From Chrysomallon squamiferum (lineage: Eukaryota; Mollusca; Gastropoda; Neomphalida; Peltospiridae), in contig CM022665.1 in assembly GCA_012295275.1 (NCBI GenBank), forward strand, positions 11,982,976 through 12,046,975: DNA of 64,000 bases, written 5' to 3'. The notes under the pieces were generated by a model, which saw only the letters and a list, made by a program, of their open reading frames with translations, did not search any database and was not told the DNA's origin. Below, in pieces: positions 11,198 through 26,100 of this stretch. A program made the position numbers and the translations under genes. Position 1 is the stretch's first letter. Each line of letters starts with the position of its first letter.

Positions 11198-14100
11198 GTA
11201 AGAAAATTATATACTAATATATGAAATTCTTGAGCTATACTGAACCTAAGAATATACCATTATTTTGATTAGATTTTATAGTTTCACTATTAATTTTAAC
11301 ATTTATGGCAGGTACCACTTTTTAAATTTGTTTTCTAAACTCGCATTACATTAAGTTGAAAAAATATTAAATAAAACCATTTTAATAAACGTGCATTTTT
11401 ATAACTTATTACAAACAAAATTACATATATAACACAAGTGAAAAATGTTGGATCTTTTGATCCCGAGATTATTTTTTTCTGTGCTATGACAATTATTTGG
11501 ATACCAGAAGATGCATAAAGTAGTAATCTTTTGAAATTATTGGATGCTGAGGGGTTGCTTCATATAAACTACTGGATTCTTCAGTCACAAAAAGAAATAA
11601 GAAATGAATAAAAAAATTCACTTGATCTATTGAATCTTAAACAGGGAGTTTTTATTCAATAAAATGAATTTAGATTTACCTGATTTAAGTAAAACATATG
11701 GTAAAGAACTTGTTCCAGGAAAGAAAATGGGGTTAAACAAAAAAACAAAATTGATTTATTATGAATTTGATTAATATCTGAAAAACATACCTTGCAGGAA
11801 AATAGTTGTACAATTAGTAGGCCTTTGTCTTAGCAAAGGCACCATTTTTAGTGCATAATGAACAATTTTCCCCATACCAGGATGAAGCTTGACATACTAG
11901 TGTACTTTTAACAAATGAATGCAAATTGGGTTGTAGATGCAGAAGTAACATGGAGCCCTTTTTGTCAAATGTCTTTGATGCACGATCCTCTGATAGCAGT
12001 TTCACCCTGCCATTTGCAGGTATTCAAAAACTTTGTGTGAAACAGCTACTCCACAGTAAGAACATTCTTTTAAAAAAAAAAGATATATATTTTTTGAAGA
12101 TTACTATGAATATTGAATATTCAGGCAGTTAGCAATGTCTTTGCTCAGAGAATCTGCACAAAACTAGGCCACTAAACTTCCCTCTTGGAAATTTAATCAG
12201 CATAGTCGGAGAAAAGTCACATTTTACAAGCATCCTAAAAAATCTGTAAAAACACACCAATATAAATTACATAAACTTAACTATGGTTCTGGAGAAATTG
12301 ATGATCTTTCCACAAATTCTCAGCTAACTCATGAACAAGTCATTGGTACCTGACATCATTCTGTGGGATTCCCTGGTCAAAACCAAGATGAATATAATTA
12401 AGCTTAAAAATACATGTTTCATATTTTTGTTTTGGGAACAGAATCCTAACTTGTACAATAAAATAATATAAAACAAAAATATTTATTCCTTACAGAATTT
12501 AATTGGAATATATAACAAAGCATAATAGGTTTAATATAATTTTAATTATTTTGTATTAGTGGAAGTACTATTGTTTATTCTAACTTGCAAGATCATGGTA
12601 AATGTTAGGTTTTTTTTCTAAATTCATACCTCATTTTAAGCAATTTAGGATCCTATATATAGTGAAAAAAAGACTTAATGAATTTAAGACTTAATCTGCC
12701 TTTCAGATTATTGGTAACTGTGATTTGGGTTAAAAAAACAAAAGCTGCAGCTGATTTTGGCTTGTGACTGAAAATAAGTTGGATCTTGATAAATAATAAT
12801 ATTAATATTAATGTTCTCATTATCCATCCTATTGTAACTCATTCTAATAAAAGTAATAGTAATAACAACTGAAACAGGATCTCTAATCAGAATCCGGTGA
12901 AATCAGAAAGTGGGAAAGGCCGTTTTCATTTGTGAACCTATTATTTTGTGGTTTATGAAACATCTTGCTCAATAATTCAGTTATCATAAAGCTTTTTATT
13001 GATATTTTTGTCAGTTCACAGGCTGTTGCTAGTACTATCAGATTTCTGACTCATTCGCCCATGCTGTTGACACTTAATATAAAATAAAACAAATGTTTGT
13101 TATTGAATTAGAAAATTAGGTCTGTATTCATGGTCTCAGCAAGCAACAGATGATGCCACTGTGTAGATAATATTGCAAAATAAATATGGATAATAATACA
13201 GCAAAATATTAAAGTTAATATTTTTTTTATATCAGTTGAAAATGAACAAAGTACACATGTATTGTAAAATACAGTTCTTGCCATTATGAGTTGTCTCTTT
13301 ATAGTATCTGTAATACATAATCTGAACAAATATATATATTTTTAATTTTATTATTATCTTCCTTAGCACAGCTCCCAAGCCACTATTCTGAATAATTATC
13401 ATTTAGAAAGTACGTAGGAAATTATGTGTGGAGCCAAAGGCATGATAGCTCAGAAACGGCATGGAATCAGTAATTTTGTAATGTTCTGTATTACTAGGAC
13501 ATTTCTTCTGATGTCACATTGAAATGGTTCTCTGATAACTAATTAAAAACATAAAGTGACAAGTCATAAATTATAATTTGTACTTAAAACTGGAACTTTT
13601 GTCCTTAATTTGACATTTGTTAGGTTTTTTTATGCTTTTTATTTTTTATTTTGTAATTGATGGAGCTTTATCTATTTTTCTGATTAAAATGAAAACTAAA
13701 TGCCAAAATTAATGGAATTTTGTCTGCCAAAAAATCAAATGTCTACATTTTTGGAGCTATTAATTTTTTTAATAAACAGTTGAGTGGCAGTGTCACAAAA
13801 AATAAATACATGTTGAGTAGTGAAATTTTATTTCCACTTGGTGATAATATTTCTCAAAATCTGAAAATCCTTGGTGAATCTTTTCTGTGGTTATTAAATT
13901 CTGTATTTTTTGGAACTAGTAAACTAAAGTAATTAAATTGGTTGGGTTTCACAAATAATATTAATATTTACAGAAAATATGCATTTGCATGTCATTTACA
14001 TTATTAATTTTTTCTGAGCTTTTTAGAGTATAACAACTGGTGTTTTTTTTTAAATTTACAGTTCCATGTAAGATTCAGAATTTATTTAATTGACAAGCAA

Positions 14101-17100
14101 TGTTTTGATCTCAGATTTTAATCACAAAACAAATATTAGAAATTAATAGCTGTTCAGCAAAATTCAGCTTCCAAAACAATAATTTTTATTATTACTATTA
14201 TTATTTTTTAATAAAATAATAGTTCAAATTATTGCAGATTTTTCATCTTTTTTGTTAACTGGATTTTAAAAACCCATAACAAAAACATTAAAATGATGAA
14301 ACATGTAAGTTTTGGAATGGCTCAAGTTAACTGAACATATAATTTTCCTTCATAAATAAAATTTTGTAAAATGATAAGTTAAATGTTAGGAATTAATTTT
14401 GTGGGGGTTTATGGTGTTTTTTTTTAATTTCCCCCAGAATGTTTATATTACTAATGTAAAATAGCATTTATGTGTATGCATTTCTGACAAGTTGTGTATT
14501 TGCACTAAATTACTGACCTGCTTCTAAGTCAACTTAAGATTTTACCAAAATACTGAAAGAAATGCTCATCAGCATCATTTCATTTTATGTAAGTTTTTTA
14601 AAATTATTATTTATACAGGCGTTTATCAACAATCTGTAAACTCCATTGTTAATTTGCTAGTTGGGAGTACCTTCCATATTCACAATAAAAGCAAATACTG
14701 GAAGTTACTGTTTTTTTTAATAATATACTATTTTTAACAAATAAAGAAAAAAACAAAACAAAAACAACTGTAACACATATTTATATATATCTGTTTCATA
14801 AATGCTTCTTTTCAAGCATCTTCCCATTCTTTCAGCTGTGCTCCAATTAAAACTCATGCAGCCTTTTCTTTGGGTAGTGGTTTTTGTTAAAAAACAACCA
14901 CTGGCTTTAGTTTTGTCCTATCAGTCAAACAAGCTAAAATCATGGTAAAATGTATCTCATCTCCACAGTTTCATTGAAATGGTTCTTCCTTTCATACAAA
15001 CAAGGTAATTTCCTGGCATTTCAAAAAACAAAACATTGGCATTTTATCCATGTTACCAATATTTATGATAAAATAAATCACTTTCTTTTGTTTATTTTTG
15101 GGATACAGATATAATACCCCTAGGACAAAAGTCCTCCCAATCCAAAAATGTTCAGGTGAACAGAGGCCACTAGTGAAAAAAACAACATAGTACAAGTGCA
15201 CTCCACTTAAAAAAAAACATTCTGTCATTGACTGATATTTTCCCTGACACATAATTATCAAAATCATGGAATTCTTTTAATTAGTTATTCAGTCAAGTAA
15301 ACTGGGAGTAATCAGCTTTAATAACTGACTAACTTTAAAAGTAATCCATATTCAAGTGAACTGATATCACCATGATAATTATAATCAAAAGGTGTTAAAC
15401 AAAGTTAAATACTTAATTTATTTTGCCATGGTAGTGTGAGACACTATGTGACATAGTATACCTTAGAAAATACAAAATGATTTTGTCGTGAATCTAGTTA
15501 GATCTGGAGTTCTGTCAGCTTTTGATATTATTTTCAGAATGAAAAAAATCCCATCATAAACTGGTACATTATCTCATTTTGGATCATGTGACTCCATGCT
15601 TTGGTATAAAGTCTCAGTTCAGTTTGCATCCTTCATCGTAATTGTAATCACTTTCAGTTATTTTGTATTAATTATGTTTTTATTAGACAAACACATTAAA
15701 CTGATTCATAGTTATGCCATTGTTATAGTGATATTGATAAAGATACGTAGTATATATACTTTAATAAAGTGTGTGTTTGCAAAGTTACTTTTTATCTATG
15801 TCAGGGCTTTTGTCCTACCTTGTTTTTTCACTGGGGGGGCTTTTGTCCTACTTTGCAAATGAGCTTATGTGCATGATATAATGTTTCATACAATTACAGA
15901 TTTTCCAAAATTAGAAAAGGGAAAAATCAATACATATTGATGAAAGTATTGTCTTTGATATTCTGGTCAGTTCACTCCTCACACATACATTTTATTCAGG
16001 GTGCGCAAATTTAGTTTTGCCAATTTTGGGGCCACATGATAAACACTTTGGTTTTGAAATTGAAAAAACACACAATGATTGTTTAACCATTTATAACTCT
16101 GAAAAATACAAGGATCATGCAACAGGAACCATTCCTGGGTTAAGACCAATTAGTGCCAGGATCACATCAAACTGGTTATGGAAACCCAACATCTGATGAC
16201 TAGCCATACTCCCACTTTGGCTTCTACACAATCAGCAGGCCTGCTTAACATTGTGCCAGCAACATCTAAGGTTCAGGCGACAAGACTGAGACAGTACTGT
16301 TCACAGATGATTCCAGGTTTCACCTGGACAGCTGTGATGGATGTGCAGTGGCCTAAAGACATCAAGAGGATTGTTTTGTCAGTGTTTGCATCATTCAGCA
16401 TCACTGTTTGGATGGGGAAGTGAAATGGTTTGGAGTGGTATCACATCTCATGGACTGACCCAGCTTATCATTATTTGACTGCTATATGCAACCAAGATGA
16501 CATTTGACCTTACCTTCTACTCTTTTCTCAAGCACAGGGATGTAACATTGTATTACAGCAGGACAACATCCGCCCACATATTGAACATGCTGTAACTGAC
16601 ATCTTAAGAAAACAGAACATTGATGTTCTTCCCTGGCTCCCTGTTTTATCAGACCTTTCACTAATTGTACATATCTGGGATGACATGGAACAGTGTTTAC
16701 ATTGTAACCAGAATCACCCTGTAATGCTTGCCAAGTTGAAACAAGCTTTGATTGAAATATAGAACTCAATCCCACAAATCTTTTTCAACTCTCTAGTTTT
16801 GCCTGTGCAGTGCTGTTACCAAGCCTGTATGTATCAATGCTAATGGTCACACACACCATATTAACTCTGTGAATTAACTTCTTATACCACCCCTCCTTTG
16901 GGCCATATATTACAGCTCTGTTCATGATGCACAGTTACTTTTTTCCATTAGTATAGTTTATATTCTGCATCATATAAATTGTTTACATATTACCATGATT
17001 GAAGTCTTTACTAAAGACACTGAAATTTACAAACTACAGTAGAATGCAAAATTACACTAATATTTATTATTGAAAATCTGACTGAGCAAGAAGTTTAAAT

Positions 17101-20100
17101 ATAATCATTTGTTTTACACACAATATGTCAGACTATATGATGTGTGGATTATTAAGAGATCTTTGTTGTATTTAAATGATAGTGAAAAAATAGGTAACTT
17201 TTCCACATTATCAAAAGTCTTGGTATAAAACAACAAATTTTAACTTTGACACCTAATATAAAATTTATCACTGAGAATAAAATATTTTTGATTGTTTTTA
17301 ACAGAAAAAAATAAGACGTACAAATTTATAAATATTTCTGCCAGAAGGATAGAAAAGCTTAATCTAAAATCTTCCAAGGGTAGAAAAGCATAACCTAATA
17401 TTTGATGAAATATTTAATTTAATTTTATTTTATTTCATTTCATTTTTAATTTCAATATTTATTTAAATTTTTTATTTTTTTTAATTTCGATTTCATTTAA
17501 GTTTGATTTAATTTTAATTTAATTTTATTATTATTATTTAAACCTATCTTTTGTATTTTTAATCAAGGAGTGCAGTGGCAAAAATAATCTTTATTCTTTA
17601 GGCCTATTCCAATGTGATTGACTTCTACACCAAATGTAAGAATAATGTTGAATACTTCTTTACAAGAAGAAATTAGGAAGGCAGTAATTGGTAATCCATG
17701 AGACCTCTTGACATAAGTATGTGACAAAAAAATAAATAAAAATTATTTCTCCATCATTGGAAAGAGCATTGAAAAAAAATAAAATAATACCATACTTTAA
17801 AATTAATGGTATTTTAAACACCTTTTTTCTTTCTTTCCTTTTTTTTTTCTTCCCCACCACCCAAGTTTTATTGAAACAATACTTCAATTTTTATTTTATT
17901 ATTTTGTGTGTGTGGAAACCCTGTATAAGTATTACACATGTTGCCTATCATTACTGAAGTATACATGTTGAGAAAGGTTTCGTCAAGTTACCAGTGCACA
18001 AATGTAGTACAAAGACTGAGTTATTGAGTTGGCAGTTTATATCCATTCTGAGACTTTTGTTTGCCAAATTATTTTTAGAGATTGAATCATTGCTATTCTA
18101 CACACAACCTTTTTCAGCAAATAAATTTATTTTAAGTTGTTAGTAAATTGTTTAACAATGAATTTGGTTTTTTATTCATTGATATTTCATTACATCATAT
18201 TTCTTTTTTTCCTCTTTTATCTTTTGTCATTTTAAAATAATAGTTCAGTCAATGATTCTAATAATTAAGTAGTCTGTATCATACTGGACTTTTCTATTGT
18301 GGAGCATTATAGTATATATCAGGAGTAATCACAAATCATAATTTAATTATATATTTTGAAACATTTAAAAAAGAAAAGAAAAAAAAGAATGAATATTAAA
18401 TGACATGTTTATACATTTAATATTATTATCAGATGTAAAGCACATTGGTTTTATGTAATGTTGATACAAGAAAGGAAACCTGCTGCTACAGCTCCAAAAT
18501 TGTTCTTACTGGTTTTGTATGTTATGCATAGAATCTTTTATGTGCAATTTTTCATAGACTGGAAAGCAAATACACATACTTCATTGACTAATTCTGAAGC
18601 AGTCCCTACAAGAATTTTGTGCATCAGACAGCATTGTATCAGGAAGCTTAACACTGTTTATTTTTTAAAATTAAGCAGAATTTGTTAACATTATGGATTT
18701 TTAAAATTTAATTATTTAGAAGGTAATATTTGTTTTCTTTAATGACAGTTTTATGGTCCTTTAATCAATTTTCTTTTATCACCTTTTTATTGATAAACAT
18801 TTGATAAATTTACAAATGAAATCTACCTACATTTTATCATTAGCATCTGTAAATCTTTTGTGTAAAATCAGTATATGTCACCCTCTGGAGTTAACATCGT
18901 TTTTAATAAAAAAAATTTAAAAAATTTCCATCATAGTATTGTTCATTTTTCAGTTGGCTGTTATAACATTTAAACTGTAAAAATGTATAAAATTATGAAA
19001 CATTATCTAGTACTTTTATCTCGCTTTATATAATGAGATAAAGACAAAATCAAATTGCTGGTGCCAAAATAAACATGAAAACATAAGGGGGGGAAAAAAA
19101 ATCAAAAGTGAGCATTAAAAAATATTTTATATATGAGCAAATATTTCTTTAAAAATAATAAAATTACTGACATTTAATAAATAGAAACTATTTGACACTG
19201 ATTACATATAGCTGGATGGTAAATTGTTGTAAATTCATCTGTATACTGATATTTTAAGTTCTTTAATCTATATTTACCCATTGTAGCACTTTCACTTTTC
19301 TTTGTAATAATGTTGAGTAATGTAGTTACAACACAGAAAACAGAAAATAACAAATGTAGCCAGAAATTGTTACTCCATTGCATTTCTGTATATCTGCTGA
19401 GCAAAGATGATATAAATTGCGTATGCATGTTGATTTCACACTGCAATCAATACATGAACAAAATGCCTATGATGATTGATTTTGTTATGATTCTGTTAGT
19501 GTCTTTCTAGTTTATTTTACAGTGTACTTTTTCCGAAAGGTCTGGGCATAAAAAATTAATCATAATCCGACTCCATGACCATATTTATAACAGAATTATT
19601 TTCCAGTCTATTCCATCAGCCTATGAATTGCTCAGCATTGTCTATTGTAATGCAGTTCAAAGAGTCAGACTCATTAAAGGCACAAACCAATAAGCTCATG
19701 CCATCTGAGTATAAATCTTAACAATGGAATTACAACAAGGATGTGCGCATACAGTGTTCCATATTTAATGTCATGTGATGTTTGTAGATTCGGTTCCACT
19801 AATAACAGCCTTTCTCACTGTGGTTTGGATCTTAGCATGGTTATACAAGCTTGCCATAGCTAGTCTTGAAGGAATCCTAGACATATGCACTATTACCACA
19901 CGTAGCAATTGATTGGCATTCTCTGGATATGTAGTGTTTAACATGATTAGTACATAACAGCTTGTTGACATCTAAGCTCTGTTTCATGGCAGATAGCTGG
20001 AGTTTACCTGCAATTTAAAGCCATTTCACTTAGTCTTGGTAATTAACGTGGCTGTATGCTGGCTTTGGAGCCTCACTGTAGATTTCATAATTTGATCACT

Positions 20101-23100
20101 TGTTTGGTGTTACTGTACAAACTGTTCAACATTTTAAGTGCCTATTACACATATGTATTTTAAAAGCCTTGTACATGTGGGATATAATTCTTAGTGTTAT
20201 TTTGCTTTTCCACTGAATTGGCTGGATATACTTTGTGGTATCTAACGGTGTTTTCTAAACATCGTTGGAGGTTGTCTTTTACTAAGTAAATGAGCAATGC
20301 ACAAGTTCAAAATGGTGTGGGTCCAGCAGGTGTTGACATGGATAGTATGGACCCCGAGGCAAGAGAGCTCATGGTTCAGATAGAAGACAATGTCAATGAG
20401 GTAGATTATTTTTATTTTATCTTGTTAATTAATTAGTATTCTTGTCAGATTTAAATTTTGTGATATTTAATAAATGTTCATGTATGGAATAAATTTTATT
20501 ATGAATTTAAAGTAATTTGTTACTTGTAATTTCTTGAATCAGTAATGAAAATACTAAAAAGGTTTCTTCCATTTAGCTGAAATTTAAAATTACTATTAAA
20601 TGATGGTCGAATTACATTTCTGAACAGAATACAGAAAAATGATTACATAATAATCTGTCTTTTTAGAATAATAGATTTTAAATGTTTTTCATCATACATT
20701 ATTGCTTTCTTTTTCATCTCTTTTCATAAGAATTTTCATAATAATAATCTATATGAAACTATATTTTGTAGACTTGAGTCTTTTGGTAAACCATATAAAA
20801 ATAATGGATTAGTAATATATTTTCAGTAAACATACCATAAAATTTCTATATATATCTGACTTTAGCCCTATTGTTACATTATCAAGGCGTTTGTTAAAGA
20901 AATTATTACTGTGTTGTTGGGTTTTTGGTTTTTTTTTTAATTACTTTGATAAGGACGGAGCCAATATTTGGGAGCTTCATTTGTCTTGTGACTAGTTGCA
21001 GATGAAACAAATTCAATTAGAGGACTTTAAAAATCGATATGCATTGGCAGCACAATATTTCAACACTTGTTAATGATTGCATAATCTTTTTTTATTTTTT
21101 TATTATTTTTTTTTTTCATAACAAATAAAAATACAGTTTTAATTATATGCAAAATAATATTTAATTTGGATATAGAAAATTAACTTTATACCCACTCCTT
21201 AGTTATTTACAAGATATACAGTTTTGAAGTACATTTTATTTGATCATTTTGTCATGAAATACTGTAATGTAATGTGTAAAACCAATAACCTAGTTTTAAT
21301 GTAATCATAATATATGCAAATGTAATGAACAAAAAATAAATGAATTATATCCAGCTTTAGATTCAATGTGAATTACAGAATCCCAAAGTTCACGTTATAG
21401 AATGAAAAAACCCAGAAAAACCCCCCAGTGTTCTACTTCTCACAAGCAGCATTTCAAAGACTTTAGGTTTCCTGGTGTGTATTCCATGATAAATTCCAGC
21501 CTGTAGTTTGACCATAGGGCATGAAAACAATTCTGTTATTCCCAAACGTTATCTGAAAACAGATTGGAATATGTGAATCTTTTCAGATGAGCTAACAATA
21601 AGGAAAACAAATTCAACATTTCTTCTTTTTTATATCGGATTTATTGAACCAATTCTCTGCTTTATGGAATGAATATCTTCTAGCTGTACATGGAATCTTT
21701 TGACAGGATTGACCTTATAGGGACACATTTAAATGAAGTATTGCATATTATTTTGTATATTAAATTGATACATTTCCTATTGTTTACATAGAGGTATGTC
21801 AGATCTAAATATGTAAAACCAGTATTAAAAACTACAGAAATTATTATGGCTTACATTTATTTGTGTAGTTGGTAATGTTTACATTAATAAAAAGGAACAT
21901 AATCTAACTTAAGCTAGAGGAATTTATCTTACTAAACTTAAATTTATTATAAAATGTCATACACTATGCCAATTTTCTTCCTTTTTTCAGTTTTTTCTTA
22001 CTGACTTACATTCATTCATTTGTACATAGTTCTATTGATTTCTAACCTGTTTAGACACCTTTTGCTTCATTGTTTTATTCTAACACTTATTTTTCATTGA
22101 TTACTAATGATTTCTCTTGTTTTGTCAGAAACATATGCCCTGTGGACAAATACAGCAAAATGTGTACAGAACATTTACTTTTTAGATATTATTTATTTAT
22201 ATAATAATATTCTATCACTTTGGCTTATCCGTAACTTGATAGTTATTTCAGCTCTTTTATTAATATATAATAATAAAATACAAGGTTTAAAGATAATTAT
22301 TTTGTATATAATGTGCTTGTCAAATTCATGTTTGTCAACTACAGCATAAAAGAATCACCATTTGAGCAGTATGTAAGTGTATCAGCATAGTTATTGATTA
22401 TTTGGTGTTACCCTTCTTTGTGTTCTGGTGTTGATTTGGATCTATATGAATACTGTATTCTATAATAAATGAGAAATTTATCTCCTTTCTCATTGGTAAA
22501 TGAACCTCCCAGGACCATCAGGGGTCTGTCATGCAATGATTAATGCCTGAATGTTTTCCTTTGGGTATTTGTTTGGCACTACTTTATGCAAAATCCCAAG
22601 ATAACATCTGTTTGGAAATGTGACAATAATGATAATACATTGTTACATCACAATAGATGGTCTTCAGGTTTGCCATAAAATAGTTATGTTTTCTTACAAC
22701 ATTTTATGTCATTTATACACCTATAAAATGATGATTTAAAGTTACTCAGTTAATAATAATGACAATTGTTTCTTTTTATCTGATAACAATAGTTAATATT
22801 TTACGATAATTGGCAGTAAATAAAAATATTCTTCCAAAACCAGTTTAACTTTGCTTTCTTTTCATTGTTTGTTGTTGTTGTTATTATTATTATTAATTTT
22901 CATATAATTTCCTGCAGAATATTTTTTTTGGTGGGGGGGGAATTTGATGTTTTAACATTTTTATACGTTAATTTTATCATGTTAGAGCAAATAAACTACT
23001 TGCTAAACATAGCAGTGTGGCAAATAAAATTGTCCAGACAAATTACCGATATACTCTAGATAGAAACCTTAGCTGTGTTTTATCAATGCCAATTTAGTTA

Positions 23101-26100
23101 CAGTTGTGTTTTCTAAGCCAGTGAATAAAGTTAAATAAATTACCCTTAATAAAGTGTTAAATCTTTGAAACAGAGGAAATAAATTTTGTTATGGTTCAAT
23201 CACCATTATTATTATTATCAGAATTTAAATTCATTAAACTTGCTTCTTAGAAAACTGCCTTGAAAGTCAAGATAATTATTTATTATAACAGTTTTGCAAT
23301 CATGGTGTTCATATAACTAATACTGTTGTGTTTCTGATAGACAGTTTAAATGATACAGTGTTTGTCTCATTAAAAAAGTTCTTTAAGAATAATTTAATTT
23401 CATCTGTAATAAATGTTGGTTGTTTTATTCTTTAAAAAGTATGTGTACTGCAAAATTAAGTTCATTAAAGTATTGTGAATTATTCAGTTAGTACATAAAA
23501 AATAAATTATAATATTTTGCATGTATTTCCAAGGTCAGTTGTATGCTACTACTAATTCAGCCTGCATGGAAAACCTTAACTCTAGGCTTCAGTTTTCATA
23601 GCTGGAGTAATTAATTATGTATGTTTTTAAGGCTGGTGGTTTTGCAGTGTTTTATTTTTATTTTTATTTTTATTTTTATTTTTATTTTTATTTTTATTTT
23701 TATTTTTATTTTTTATTTTTATTTTTATTTTATTTTTTTTTTTTTTTTTTTTCAAATTCTTTCCTGGATTATTATCTTGCTCCAAGCTAGTTACGTTTGA
23801 CATTAAATTTTAGGTTTGGTTGTTACTATTATGAATAAACAGAAAATTGAAAACTAATATGACCTTTGTAACTAAATAATTATTTTGCTTTTGGTATTAG
23901 TAATAAATGAAATACTGTATACAGCATTTTGACTCTATGCCAAACAGCCATCCATCACTATTTAATCCAAGATCCTGTCTTACTAAGAAACGCCAATATA
24001 TGATTACTGCTGTTTCCCTTGTCATACTAATGTATTATCTAAAATCAGCAGAGAAATGAAATGTTATCATCATCAGTTAGGATAATCTTTGTCAGCTTAT
24101 TTTTCAAAAACACACGAAACAATGTTGTCCTAATAGTGTTTTGGGAAGTGTCTTTTTTTCTTCTAAAAATAGTAAATTAATGGGTACTTGAAAAGTTAAG
24201 TGTCTGCTAAAAGATAGTTGAAATTATTTTAATAAAAGTTAATTAACATTTTGCATTGAGAAAAGTTCATGAGTATGGTGCAACAATTAATCTGTCATTT
24301 AGCTTACAAACTAACATTTTTATGCAGCAGTTGTTTTGTTTTGTTTTTTGTTTTTTTAATGATATAATTATTTGGAATATATGACAAAACTCATATAGTG
24401 ATTTAATGTTTTACTTAAGATATATATCATTAACAGTGTGATTAAGAGAAAGCCTAATTATTAACAAAGAACATTTTGGTTTTGTTATTAGAATGGCTAC
24501 ATTAATTTACTTCACTGTAATCTAGGATTTCTTTTTATTGTATTAATATAATCAATACATATACTGTCATGTTTGTGCCCTAAGAGAGCTTATTATAATT
24601 AGAAATGGAATTAATTCTTATTCTTTCCCCATATGACTATATAGCCATTATTTTCCAAAGGACTTTCAGCAGCAATGAAATTACTTTTAAAATAGAACAG
24701 TATACTGTTACTAATATCATTACATCTCTGATTAACAAAGCTTTAAGAAATCCCCTGATGTAAGGTAATTTCAATCCAAATTTTATTACCTTGAACTGGA
24801 GATAGTTTTATTTAATCTATAAATAAAACTTTTTTCAGAGTAAGTCTGAACTTCAAAAAGTCGAATGATTTGTAATTCACAATCATTTTGAAACTAAAAA
24901 TGCAAAATTAAACATTTAACCAAAATGTTCTAATTCAGAATCCAAGTAGAATTTCATAGAATAATTTCATCTCATTCCCCCACTTTTTTTTTTCTTTTCT
25001 TTTTTCTTCTTTTTATGTTTATGTACATATGCACACAAGTGCACACACACTCACACACAAACACAAACACACTTGATTATAATATAAATTAAATATTTTG
25101 AATAGATGAGAAAAGTTTCATTTAATTGATAGTGGGGATCAAAACATAAGGTTGATATCAGCATACCAGATTTTTAAAAATAACTTTCTGTCTTCATTAC
25201 TTAAGTTTTATCCTTTAAAACAATAAAAAAAAATTTAAAATTTAAAATGTTTATTTTTTTTAATTATTATTATTATTATTATTATTATTTTTTTTTTTTT
25301 TTGTTATTGCGGATATAATTCATTTAGCACCAAATAATTTAATATCAAGAGTTCTAGATATTTTGATTTATCATTAGAACAAAAGAAAAAGTTATATTAC
25401 GATGAAATGTATCTATACAAACACATATGTACATACACACACACACACACACACACACAGTGACACATATATATTGACAGATTTCAAATTATCAACTGAA
25501 GACATTTTCCCATTGATTGTTTGGGGGCTCTTTAAAATTTAGATATTTAACCATATTCATTAGCCTTTCCGTTTGGAGATAGCAGAGGTAAATCAACCTA
25601 TTTTTGTTTTAGATCAACATAAATTATCCCCGAATAAATATATTGCATACTTAATACTATCTTGACGTCAAAGCTTTTCTGGTCAATGAAATATTTGGCT
25701 TGCAGTGGTAATACACACAATTTTTCCACAATCCATCAATAAAACATTAACACTTCTTTAATTAGAGCTCAAGACATTGATGATTCCCAGGATACTGCAA
25801 GGCAATGATTGGGATATAATGGTTTGCCTAGCAAAGACAGTAGTCTTAGATATGAGTCTCCATTATAGTTATCTGTGATAATGATTGAGATACACACAAA
25901 TTTACAGGTACAAATGTGTGAGGTCAGGGTAATAAATATGCAGATATCTTAAAATATGCAGATAACAGAAATGTGGTTTTGACATTGACAGAGCCTGTGA
26001 TAGATGTAATAAACAAGGATAATAATAACTATCTGACATGAAAGCATTAATTTGATTCATTGACATGCATAACATATATAGCAGTAGATTAATTATATAT

